From positions 1 through 21,802 of IMG/VR virus record IMGVR_UViG_3300031576_001280: a DNA stretch of 21,802 nt; one strand, written 5' to 3'. A program made the position numbers and the translations under genes. The notes beneath the pieces were generated by a model, which worked only from the letters and a program-made list of their open reading frames with translations, was not told the DNA's origin and made no database searches. This DNA is from a virus. Shown here piece by piece: positions 15,149 through 21,802 of the stretch (its first letter is position 1; every line of letters starts with the position of its first letter).

Positions 15149-15457
15149 TCACTGCAGGCGTAACCCGAGGGTAGCGCCGCCCTGCCCGTCAGCCTCGATC
15201 TCGAACACCTTGTATACGGAGTCGCCGACCTGCACCTCATCTCCGCGATCCGGCGCCTGGGGCAGGTCAGACAGGCGGATGAACAACAGAGCGTAGGTCC
15301 CGGGCGAGTTTTCCTCGCTTCGGTGGGTCGCCTCGAAGATTGCCTTGAGGGTCACAGCCACTGACCCACCGACCTGCGGTGAGTAGGTGACCTCCCTGCC
15401 GAACGCAGCGAGAGCGCTCGTGTTGAGACCGTCGATCAGGGAGGCCCAGTCGCTCAT
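15149..15457 (-). CDS. Head-tail attachment protein (FII-like)
   Basis: This 102-residue protein follows the major capsid gene, as FII does in lambda, where it binds the portal/W ring and receives the tail. It starts MSDWASLIDGLNTSALAAFG, a helix shared by several FII/attachment proteins, then a beta-barrel-like part with REVTYSP, LKAIFEATHR, YALLFIRLSDL, RGDEVQVGDSVYKVFEI and ATLGLRL strands. The short size and helix-then-barrel layout fit the family. The gene begins two bases after the capsid stop codon with only a weak AAGG site. No separate FI gene is present between it and the capsid gene. Confidence 0.75.
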   Translation of the reverse strand: MSDWASLIDGLNTSALAAFGREVTYSPQVGGSVAVTLKAIFEATHRSEENSPGTYALLFIRLSDLPQAPDRGDEVQVGDSVYKVFEIEADGQGGATLGLRLQ

Positions 15458-15459
15458 GC

Positions 15460-16467
15460 TCAGGCCTTGGTGCCCTTGACCAGTACCTCCGGCCGCAGGC
15501 AGACCGGAAGCGGGTTGGACTGCGTGTGCACATCCGTGCCGCGCCCGAACTTGCGCGGTTCCTGCTTGGCGTAAAGCGGCAATCCCAGCGTGTTCGCCGT
15601 CTCGTTGAAGTCCGCCGGCGCAAAGAAGGTCCGGAAGGTGTTCGCGGTCCCCAGGGGGAAGAAGTGGGCTTCGTCATCGGCGATGAACTTGCGGACATTG
15701 CCCGCCGCGTCAGTCGCCTGGCCGCGGTACTCCTCGAAGGTCACCCCGCCGAAGGTGAACCCGGTGCGGTAGTCGTTGCCGAGTTGCTGGTTGCGCTGGA
15801 AGTACATGAACGCTTCCTTCACCTTCGCGTGCGTGGTGAAGGCATCGTAGAAGCCCTGGGAGCACAGGCACATGACACCCGTCATGAACTCGCCCTTCAG
15901 GTTGTCCTCGATGTGCCGCTTCACTTCGAGCACCTTCAGCAACACCTCGGTCGAGGCGGTGCCCAGCACGAAGCTGACCGTCTTCGCGGTGATGCTGAAC
16001 TCGCTGTAGAGGTCGTACAGCGTCGAGCCGTCCGCATCCAGGATCACGCCCTTCAGCGCCCCCATGCGCAGGTACTCGAGCGTGATGGCGTGCTTGTTGC
16101 GCATGTTCTGCAGCTTCAGCGCCAGCAGATTGGAGACGGCGTCCGTCTCGGTCTCCGAGCCGAACGCGCGGATGCCCTGGACCTCCTCGGGCAGCACCGC
16201 ATCATCGTGCGGGATGTGCGGGATCACGAACGACCGCACCTTGCGCTTGCCCGTGGTGCCCAGAGTGCCCGGAGCGCCCACCGGCTGCGTCGGAAGCAGG
16301 TTCAGCACGCCGCTCATCTCCTCGATGATGATGGTGCGGGTGCGCACACCTGTCGGCGTCATCAGGTTCAACTGCTCCAATCGCCCGTAGGTGTTCGGGA
16401 TCTTGTTGATGGCGGCCGTCAAGGCCACCATGTCGAAAGCGTCAGTGGCAAAGGGGTTCAGGATCAT
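15460..16467 (-). CDS. Major capsid protein (lambda gpE family)
   Basis: This 335-residue protein forms the icosahedral shell with the HK97 fold. Features typical of the lambda gpE family include the N-terminal FDMVALTAAINKIPNTYGRL, the RTRTIIIEEM strand, a long basic/Gly loop (GTLGTTGKRKVRSF) corresponding to the E-loop region, the HDDAVLPEEVQGIRAFG segment, a spine helix rich in NLLALKLQNMR, and a C-terminal beta domain with TFGGVTFEEYRG and the motif DEAHFFPLG. Length matches lambda gpE closely. ATG at 16467 has AAGGAG eight bases upstream and lies three bases after the stop of the decoration gene, as D and E are arranged in lambda. High expression is expected. Confidence 0.93.
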   Translation of the reverse strand: MILNPFATDAFDMVALTAAINKIPNTYGRLEQLNLMTPTGVRTRTIIIEEMSGVLNLLPTQPVGAPGTLGTTGKRKVRSFVIPHIPHDDAVLPEEVQGIRAFGSETETDAVSNLLALKLQNMRNKHAITLEYLRMGALKGVILDADGSTLYDLYSEFSITAKTVSFVLGTASTEVLLKVLEVKRHIEDNLKGEFMTGVMCLCSQGFYDAFTTHAKVKEAFMYFQRNQQLGNDYRTGFTFGGVTFEEYRGQATDAAGNVRKFIADDEAHFFPLGTANTFRTFFAPADFNETANTLGLPLYAKQEPRKFGRGTDVHTQSNPLPVCLRPEVLVKGTKA

Positions 16468-16470
16468 GGG

Positions 16471-17139
16471 TTAGGCTCCTTGGCGGACGAGAATGCCCGC
16501 ATTCTTGAGTTGCGCGATCGCGGCGTTCTTCTGGTTGGTGGTCGCGCCCGCCGGCCAGAGGATGCCGTTGTCGGAGACAATGGCGCTCCGCGCGATCGCA
16601 ACCGCGGCTTTATCGCTGCCATCGGGCGCGGTAGCGTCAAGCAGCAGAATGCCGCAAGCCAGGTCGCTGCCATCGGTGGCCGCGAAGTCGATCTGCTTGA
16701 CCTTGCCCGATCCCGCCGCCACGGTAATCGTGAAGGCGTCACCAGAGGCGAAGTCCGTCGAGCCGTCGGCGATGGTAAAGGTCAGATGAGTGGTGAACTC
16801 GACCCCGACCGTGGCGACGCCGATCAGGATGCCGTCCGGGCCCTCGACGGTGAACTTGCCGGCGTTGGTGGCGGGCTCAATACAGACCAGTTGGTAGACA
16901 CCGGGCTTGGCGGCCTGACCCACGGTGGGCGCTGCGGTGATCGTGCCGTTGCCGGTGTTGCCCGCTACGGCGGCTCCGGTCGCGGCGCCCTTGGTGATCT
17001 TGCCCAGGACCATCCCACTCAGCAGCGCCCGTTCGGCGCCGCTGCCGGCCAGCACCGTAATGACATCGCGGCTGAACTGGTTCTCGTACTCGAACTTGAG
17101 CCAGTCGCCCAGGTATTTGCGTTCGGTTAGCACAGACAT
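16471..17139 (-). CDS. Head decoration protein (gpD-like) with an internal insertion
   Basis: This protein should bind as trimers on the outside of the expanded capsid and stabilise it. Its N-terminus (LTERKYLGDWLKFEYENQFS) and the VITVLAGSGAERALLSGMVL segment are typical of gpD-type decoration proteins, as are the C-terminal parts SDLACGILLLDA, ARSAIVSDNGILWP and ALKNAGILVRQ-like end. At 222 residues it is about twice the length of lambda gpD. The extra material (about residues 55-140) consists of Gly/Thr/Ala-rich strands such as GVYQLVCIEPATNAGKFTVE and FTIADGSTDFASGDAFTITV, seen in many larger phage decoration proteins. ATG at 17139 has AGGAGG 10 bases upstream inside the end of the protease gene. 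Confidence 0.87.
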   Translation of the reverse strand: MSVLTERKYLGDWLKFEYENQFSRDVITVLAGSGAERALLSGMVLGKITKGAATGAAVAGNTGNGTITAAPTVGQAAKPGVYQLVCIEPATNAGKFTVEGPDGILIGVATVGVEFTTHLTFTIADGSTDFASGDAFTITVAAGSGKVKQIDFAATDGSDLACGILLLDATAPDGSDKAAVAIARSAIVSDNGILWPAGATTNQKNAAIAQLKNAGILVRQGA

Positions 17140-17142
17140 CGG

Positions 17143-17487
17143 TTACTTGCCTCCTTTGCCGGACGAGCCGGCCAGCTTCTCGACGGCCTTGATCACCGGG
17201 TTGTTATCGAGACTCGGTTTCGCCGCCGTCCCGGTCTCGGGCAGCACGTGCGAGCGGATCTCGGTCGAGTCCTCGGTGGCGCGGGCTTCGAGCAAGTGCT
17301 GCCGCGCCTCGACCGCGGTCATCTGCTTTGCGAGAAGCGGCGCCGCTCGGGCCGGCATGCCGGCGAGCGCGCAGAGCTCCACGATCTCCCGTGCCTCGGC
17401 GTAGCCGTGCCTGCGGGCTTCGGCACGCATGGCCTCGATGTCAACAGCTGGCTCGATGCTCTCGATCCGAACCGGTTCTTCGTTCAT
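17143..17487 (-). CDS. Capsid scaffold from an internal start (Nu3-like)
   Basis: Inside the protease gene, in the same frame, an ATG at 17487 is preceded at seven bases by a perfect AGGAGG. Translation from here gives a separate 114-residue protein identical to the C-terminal third of the protease. It is acidic and helical at first (MNEEPVRIESIEPAVDIEAM), with a REIVELCALAGM helix and an AVEARQHLLEA helix, and ends in a basic GSSGKGGK tail. In lambda the scaffold Nu3 is made in exactly this nested way from gene C, so that excess scaffold builds the procapsid while the fused copies bring in the protease. The nested start is seen in sequence; scaffold activity is inferred. Confidence 0.78.
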   Translation of the reverse strand: MNEEPVRIESIEPAVDIEAMRAEARRHGYAEAREIVELCALAGMPARAAPLLAKQMTAVEARQHLLEARATEDSTEIRSHVLPETGTAAKPSLDNNPVIKAVEKLAGSSGKGGK

Positions 17488-18357
17488 GGTCTTGCCTCCT
17501 CGTTGGATTGAAATGGTGGGCCGCGCCTGAGCCTGCCTCAGATCGCCGAGCGCTTCGGCACGCGTTCCCATGCGGTCGGCGAGACGGACCTGGATCGCGC
17601 CATCGCCGAAGTAGCGCGCCGCCTCGGTGTCGCGGATGGCCGCCTCAGCGAGGCCGCGATTGCGCGCGACCGCCTTTACGAGCATTCCGTAAGTGCGGCT
17701 CAGCTCGGCTTCGATGGCGGCGCGGGCTTCCTCGGTCAGCGGCGTGTGCGGATTGAAGTCCGCTTTGCGCGCTCCGGCGTGCAGGATGGTGTACTTGAAG
17801 CCGAGCTTCTCGTCGTTCCCGCTCACGTCGAGATGCGTGACGATAACGCCAATGCTCCCCAGACCGGACGACTGACCGGCGTAGATCCGCTGGGCTGCGG
17901 AGGCCAGCAGGTAGGCGCCACTGAAGGCGTCCGCGTTGGCGACGGCGAAGATGGGTTTGGCCGAGCGAGCCGCGTAGATCGTGTCGGCGAGTTCGAAGAC
18001 CCCGGCCACCTCGCCGCCCGGCGAGTCGACGTCGAGCAGGATGCCTTTAACAGCGGGGTCGGTCGAGGCGTCCTCGATCTCGTTCTGAAGATCCACGTAA
18101 GCCTGCATGCCCGACAGCGCGTCGAGTCCGTAGGACTTGTGGACAAGCGTTCCCTCGATCGGGATGATGGCGATCCCGTCGGGAGTGAGTTCGTACGTCT
18201 TCCGCGAGGCGGGCTGTGCTGTGACCGCGGCCACGGGGGCGGGAACCTCCAGTCCCAGGCGCGGAGCCAGCACGCCGAGGATCACCTCCAGCTTCTGCGG
18301 CGCGATCAGCAGCGGGGTGTCAAAGATCCGAGTTGCCAGATGAGACAGATGCTGCAT
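17143..18357 (-). CDS. Head maturation protease, S49/SppA-like (lambda gpC type)
   Basis: This 404-residue protein should cleave scaffold and portal during procapsid maturation. The peptidase domain covers about 60-270: a VKGILLDVDSPGGEV strand-turn typical of S49 peptidases, then FSGAYLLASAA with the nucleophile Ser146, GLGSIGVIVTHLDVS, and GARKADFNPHTPLTEEAR with the general base Lys198. The Ser-Lys pair lies 52 residues apart. After about 290 the protein continues into the nested scaffold. The frame is open to 18591, but the start at 18357 is preferred because AAAGGA stands at seven to eight bases before the ATG, the protein then begins MQHLSHLATRIFDTPLLI as in relatives, and the extra upstream residues are low-complexity Arg/Ser. 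It overlaps the end of the portal gene by 38 bases. Confidence 0.92.
   Translation of the reverse strand: MQHLSHLATRIFDTPLLIAPQKLEVILGVLAPRLGLEVPAPVAAVTAQPASRKTYELTPDGIAIIPIEGTLVHKSYGLDALSGMQAYVDLQNEIEDASTDPAVKGILLDVDSPGGEVAGVFELADTIYAARSAKPIFAVANADAFSGAYLLASAAQRIYAGQSSGLGSIGVIVTHLDVSGNDEKLGFKYTILHAGARKADFNPHTPLTEEARAAIEAELSRTYGMLVKAVARNRGLAEAAIRDTEAARYFGDGAIQVRLADRMGTRAEALGDLRQAQARPTISIQRGGKTMNEEPVRIESIEPAVDIEAMRAEARRHGYAEAREIVELCALAGMPARAAPLLAKQMTAVEARQHLLEARATEDSTEIRSHVLPETGTAAKPSLDNNPVIKAVEKLAGSSGKGGK
17495..17500 (-). promoter_or_regulatory. Internal ribosome binding site for the nested scaffold
   Basis: AGGAGG on the minus strand, seven bases before the ATG at 17487, inside the protease coding region. 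A full-consensus site at optimal spacing within an ORF is unlikely by chance and matches the lambda C/Nu3 arrangement. Confidence 0.75.
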
Positions 18358-19771
18358 TCGGTTCCTTTCGTGGGTCGGAGTCGTACTCAAGGCCGAGCGA
18401 ATCGGCTCGCTCGTTATCAGCCGCGATCTCCCGGTCAAGCGCCTCGGCGTCGTAGCCCTGCTCGGAGACGACCTCGGCGCGGCTCTTGAAGCCGGCCCGC
18501 ACGGCCATGATCTGGGCCTTGATGTCCTTGAGCGGATCAACCCAGGCGAAGCCCGGCGGAATCCACTTGACGTCGTAATACCCCGCATCATCGGCGGTCG
18601 CCGGCAGCGCGCCTGCGAGCATGGCCGCCTGAATCCACTGGTGCCAGATGGGGCGGCACATCTGGAACACGATCACCTGGTGCTGGAACTGCTCACAGCG
18701 CCGGCGGAACTCCAACAGCCCGGCTCGGATCGACGAGTAGTTGACCCCGGTGAGGTCTCCGGTTAACTGCTCGTAGGTGATCCCCATGCCGGCGGCAATG
18801 CTGCGCAACTGCACGCGCATGAACGTTTCGTAGGTGGCGCCCACGTCCGCCGGGGTCGAGAACTTGACGTCTTCGCCGGGAAGCAGCACTTGAAGCGTGC
18901 CTGGTTCGAGGCCGGCCAGGGCTGCACCCGTCGAATCGGGTGATCCTTCCCCGAGGATCTGGTCCTCGGGCGCGTTCTTGGTGACGAAGCCGGCGAACAT
19001 GGCGGCCGTCTTCTTCCGGACCAGCTCCGCGTCATCGTACTGATCGAGCTCGTAGAGCTTCACCAACACCTGCGTTAGCCAGGGCTGGCCCCGGAGTTGC
19101 CCTGGGCGGATGGGCCGGAACAGATGAAGAATGGATTCGGCCGGCACACGGACCAGTTCGGTCGAGGCCATCGGGTTGCTGGTGTCGCCGGGATGCTCTC
19201 TGTAAAGATGATAGGCGACCCGTTTCCCAATCCCGTTGAACTCGATTCCCGCTCGAATGTAGTTCCCGTTCTCCAGCTTTCGCGTCTCATTCGTGGGCAG
19301 GTGCTCGGCCTCGAGAAGCTGCAACTGTAGAGGCACCGACAATCCATCCTTTGGCAACCGGGGCCGCAGCCGGATGAAACACTCACCGGCCTCCATTACC
19401 GAGCGGCAAGCCATCGCCTGCAACCCGTAGAAATCCGTCAAACCCGATGCGTCGGCTTCGTCCGTCCAGCGCAGCCACAGCGCCTGGATCTGTTCCTTGG
19501 TTTGGCCGTCCGGATGCTGCGACTGCGGCTTGATTCCGGTCCCGATGCAGTTCCCAACGAAGGAATCGAAGGCGTTGGTTGCCCACGGATTCCGGCGGAC
19601 CATGTCGCGCGAGCGGCTCCGCAGGGTGTCGGCGCTGCGGAAGACCAGCGTGTTGATATCGCTGGTCGAAGTGATCCAGCCGGTAGTCCGGCGCGTGCTG
19701 GCTGCAGCCTCATAATCGGATTCCGCCCTGAGCCGCGGGAACGCGGCCTGCAGTCGCTTCCAGAGACGCAC
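18320..19771 (-). CDS. Portal protein (lambda gpB family)
   Basis: This 483-residue protein forms the dodecameric ring through which DNA enters and leaves the head. It carries hallmarks of the lambda portal family: an N-terminal RSRSRDMVRRNPWATNAFDS segment, the FVGNCIGTGIKPQSQ motif, a DFYGLQAMACRSVMEAGE-type helix before FIRLRPR, LQLLEAEHLP, the GIEFNGIGKRVAYHLY strand, VPAESILHLFRPIRPGQLRG, and the C-terminal GMGITYEQLTGDLTGVNYSS with IRAGLLEFRR. Length is close to lambda gpB. The start is GTG at 19771, three bases after the joiner stop. Its C-terminal codons overlap the start of the protease gene. No scaffold or protease is fused to it. Confidence 0.95.
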   Translation of the reverse strand: MRLWKRLQAAFPRLRAESDYEAAASTRRTTGWITSTSDINTLVFRSADTLRSRSRDMVRRNPWATNAFDSFVGNCIGTGIKPQSQHPDGQTKEQIQALWLRWTDEADASGLTDFYGLQAMACRSVMEAGECFIRLRPRLPKDGLSVPLQLQLLEAEHLPTNETRKLENGNYIRAGIEFNGIGKRVAYHLYREHPGDTSNPMASTELVRVPAESILHLFRPIRPGQLRGQPWLTQVLVKLYELDQYDDAELVRKKTAAMFAGFVTKNAPEDQILGEGSPDSTGAALAGLEPGTLQVLLPGEDVKFSTPADVGATYETFMRVQLRSIAAGMGITYEQLTGDLTGVNYSSIRAGLLEFRRRCEQFQHQVIVFQMCRPIWHQWIQAAMLAGALPATADDAGYYDVKWIPPGFAWVDPLKDIKAQIMAVRAGFKSRAEVVSEQGYDAEALDREIAADNERADSLGLEYDSDPRKEPNAASVSSGNSDL

Positions 19772-19774
19772 GTC

Positions 19775-19981
19775 TCAGAAACCCTTCTGTGTCGAGATCC
19801 GGATCTGCCGCGTCACTGGAGTGCCCGTGTCCTTCGCAAGTTCGGCCTCCGCCGCGGCGATGGCTGCTTTCAACTCGTCGATGCTGCGGTACTCGATCTC
19901 GCGGTCGGCGAAGCGGACCCGCCTTGCGCCGTTGGCCAGCGCATCCCGCAAAGCCTGAAGTTGTTGCTGGGTGTAAGGCAT
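19775..19981 (-). CDS. Head-tail joining protein (gpW-like), 68 aa
   Basis: This small protein should bind the portal after packaging and prepare the head for tail joining. It has the gpW layout: an N-terminal helix (YTQQQLQALRDALANG), a short beta hairpin (RRVRFADREIEYRSI), a second helix (DELKAAIAAAEAELAK), and a short flexible basic end. The length equals that of lambda gpW. Its ATG directly follows the TGA of the terminase gene (TGAATG), and the portal gene starts three bases after its stop, the A-W-B order of lambda. Confidence 0.9.
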   Translation of the reverse strand: MPYTQQQLQALRDALANGARRVRFADREIEYRSIDELKAAIAAAEAELAKDTGTPVTRQIRISTQKGF

Positions 19982-21802
19982 TCAGCGATCCAGAAACTGA
20001 GATCGGACGATGCGCCGCACCGGCGCCGCCCTTTGAGATGCCACCACGGCCGCCGACGGCTGGCCGGCCTCCTGTTGTTCTTGCTTGCGCCTGACGGCCG
20101 CCCCAACTTGCTCTTCGAGCGCGTTCCAATGCCGTTCCGCGAATCGATCCAGGCCATAGACCGTCGCCGCGGCCCGCGCGTAGACCCGGCAGTCGAGCGC
20201 CTCATTACGCTCGCGCATCTTCTGCCACTCCATCCGCCGGTAGCCTTTGACTACCTTCGTCACCAACTGCTCGGCGGTGAGCTGCTTGAAGAACTCCTCG
20301 GAATACTTCGGAAAATGGCAGAAGCCAGACGGATACGGTTCGCCACTTTCGTCAGTCGGTTTCTCCAGCCGCAGCCAGCGGTAGATCTCCTCTTTGATCA
20401 GCCCTGAGCACACCGGCCACACCCGGATGCCACGCCGCATCCGCTTGCCGCTGGCCGAGACATCGACCGCTGTTGCCTGGCCCACCGGCGCCGCCCCGCG
20501 CTCGATGCCTTTGACGACCATCACGCGGCTCGAGGCTTGCCGCCGCGCCCAGTTGTAGACTTCCTGTGTCGCGTAGCCCGAGTCGACCGCGAAACGAACG
20601 ACCGGCAACTCCACGCCTGAGGCCGTCGGATAGGTTTCATCGAGGAGCGCCGATAGCCTGTCCCAGACGTCGTTTCTCGATGTGTCCCCTTCGACCACCC
20701 GGTATTCGACCGACCACGATTCTTTCCCTCGGCCCCAGGCCACGACCTCGCACTCGATGCGATCCCGCTGAACGTCAACGCCGGCAGTGAGGAAGAGCCC
20801 GCCCGCCGGCACGATGCCGGTCTTGTAGTCCTCGCGGCGCTCATACAGCCGCTGCCAATCCGGCGCCTCACCCATCTGGGTCCAGGTCTCACCCAGTACC
20901 GTGTTCACGAAGACTTGGAGTAGCGACTGATCCTTCTGGGCCTGCTCGAACATCTTCGCGGCATCAGCCCAACTGAACCAGCCGACCGGGCTGTAGAGGC
21001 TCGATAGATGAAACCCCGCCGGGCGGCCGTCAGCCACTGCGCTCGGCCGCCACTCGCCGCGCGCGAGCATCTGATGCTTCTGGTGGTTCTCGATCCTGGC
21101 GCCGCAGTGCTCGCAAACATAGGCTGCTTCTTCGGGCTTCCCCTTGGGCCAGGTGAGCTGAGCGAACTTCAGCGTCTGGAACTCACCGCAGGCCGGGCAG
21201 GGGACCCAGTAGCGTCGTTGGTCGCTCTCCTCAAAGGCCTTCTCAATGCGGCTCAGACCGGCGATCTTCGGCGTCGAGGCCAGGAAGATCTTGCGGCGCG
21301 CAAAGGTTCTGGTTCGCGCGAGCGCCAGGTTGACCGGATCGCCCTCACCGTCGACGTCGCCCGGGTAGCCATCCGCTTCGTCCAGGAACAGATACCGTGC
21401 GGCCATCGACCGTAGGCCGACGGCCGAATTGGCGCCCGTCATCACCAACACGCCGCCAGGGAACTCTTTCGCGAGAACCGTGTTGCCCGAGTCGCGGGAG
21501 CGCGGGTCGCGAACCAGTTTCCGTAGGACTTCGCTCTCCTCGATTAACGGATCGACGCGCTGCTTCGAGTTGCGCTTGGCCATCTCGACCGTGGGCTGCA
21601 CGGCCATCATCGGGCCGGGCGCCTGATGAATCACGTAGCCGATCCAGTTGTTGCCGCACTCGGTCGCTCCCACCTGGGCGCCTTTCATGAACACCACACG
21701 CTCGAGCGACGAGGACGGCGACAGGCAATCCATGATCTCCCGCAGGTACGGCGTTCGATCGGTGCGCCACGGCCCTGGCTCCGCCGAAGCCCGCGTTGAC
21801 AA
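19982..21802 (-). CDS. Terminase large subunit, GpA family (N-terminus outside window)
   Basis: This is the packaging motor ATPase and genome-cutting nuclease. The visible part holds 606 residues. Near its start are EPGPWRTDRTPYLREIMD and the Walker A-like FMKGAQVGATE (about residues 38-48), then Walker B YLFLDEADGYP (Asp141, Glu142), coupling motif LASTPK (about 175-180), and a zinc ribbon CPAC (202-205) with CEHC (230-233), all standard for GpA. The nuclease half contains AGVDVQRDRIECEVVAWG and FAVDSGYATQEVYNW with acidic residues suited to metal binding. The frame is still open at the window edge; the TTG there is not a credible start, and family members usually have some 40 more residues. 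A small terminase would be expected just beyond. Confidence 0.95.
   Translation of the reverse strand: MSTRASAEPGPWRTDRTPYLREIMDCLSPSSSLERVVFMKGAQVGATECGNNWIGYVIHQAPGPMMAVQPTVEMAKRNSKQRVDPLIEESEVLRKLVRDPRSRDSGNTVLAKEFPGGVLVMTGANSAVGLRSMAARYLFLDEADGYPGDVDGEGDPVNLALARTRTFARRKIFLASTPKIAGLSRIEKAFEESDQRRYWVPCPACGEFQTLKFAQLTWPKGKPEEAAYVCEHCGARIENHQKHQMLARGEWRPSAVADGRPAGFHLSSLYSPVGWFSWADAAKMFEQAQKDQSLLQVFVNTVLGETWTQMGEAPDWQRLYERREDYKTGIVPAGGLFLTAGVDVQRDRIECEVVAWGRGKESWSVEYRVVEGDTSRNDVWDRLSALLDETYPTASGVELPVVRFAVDSGYATQEVYNWARRQASSRVMVVKGIERGAAPVGQATAVDVSASGKRMRRGIRVWPVCSGLIKEEIYRWLRLEKPTDESGEPYPSGFCHFPKYSEEFFKQLTAEQLVTKVVKGYRRMEWQKMRERNEALDCRVYARAAATVYGLDRFAERHWNALEEQVGAAVRRKQEQQEAGQPSAAVVASQRAAPVRRIVRSQFLDR

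Noticed and set aside
15526-17130. Plus-strand open frame of 534 codons opposite capsid and decoration genes
   Set aside because: It spans two well-identified structural genes on the other strand and has the Arg/Val/Gly-rich composition of an antisense shadow, with no domain.
17143-18591. Longer version of the protease starting 78 codons upstream
   Set aside because: The extra part overlaps the portal gene, is Arg/Ser/Pro-rich with no fold, and lacks a ribosome site, while the ATG at 18357 has one.
21800-21802. TTG as the start of the terminase
   Set aside because: It is only the first in-frame codon at the window edge; the frame is open beyond it and the family normally has more N-terminal sequence.

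Overview
The window holds the late structural module of a lambda-type, long non-contractile-tailed (siphovirus) phage or prophage. It is read almost entirely from the minus strand, from right to left. The DNA is GC-rich and tightly packed, and many stop and start codons abut or overlap. Gene order follows the lambda late operon closely: large terminase (A), head-tail joiner (W), portal (B), head protease with nested scaffold (C/Nu3), decoration protein (D), major capsid protein (E), head-tail attachment protein (FII-like), tail completion (Z-like), tail terminator (U-like), tail tube (V-like), tail assembly chaperones (G/GT-like), tape measure (H), then tail-tip genes. The host cannot be fixed from the sequence. 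The style of the long tail-tip and fibre proteins and the GC-rich codon use remind me of prophages of soil Acidobacteriota (Bryobacterales/Solibacter type), but this is recollection, not a search result.

Right part (about 15.1-21.8 kb): DNA packaging and head. The large terminase runs off the right edge of the window, so its N-terminus and any small terminase lie outside. Portal and protease overlap. The protease carries an in-frame internal start with a perfect AGGAGG site that would produce a separate 114-residue scaffold, as with lambda C/Nu3.

Middle part (about 8.8-15.1 kb): head completion and tail tube/tape measure. A 49-codon gene sits between the terminator-like and tube genes. After the tube comes an ORF pair that has the layout of a programmed -1 frameshift (G and GT). 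The second frame has no usable start codon, is well conserved in character, ends inside the tape-measure start, and adds a four-cysteine domain.

Left part (0.3-8.8 kb): tail tip and host contact. There is a secreted-looking fibre-type protein with a signal peptide, a small DUF2460-like protein, a 1118-residue hub with its own DUF2460-like N-terminus and a gpL-like four-cysteine cluster, and a 1007-residue protein with a probable TIM-barrel C-terminus. Separate M, K, I and J genes are not seen, so the tip appears condensed into a few large multidomain proteins. At the extreme left, on the opposite strand and converging on the phage operon, is a 53-residue protein whose cysteine/histidine spacing matches a RING finger.

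No integrase, repressor, lysis genes, tRNA, insertion sequence, CRISPR array or attachment site was recognised in the window.
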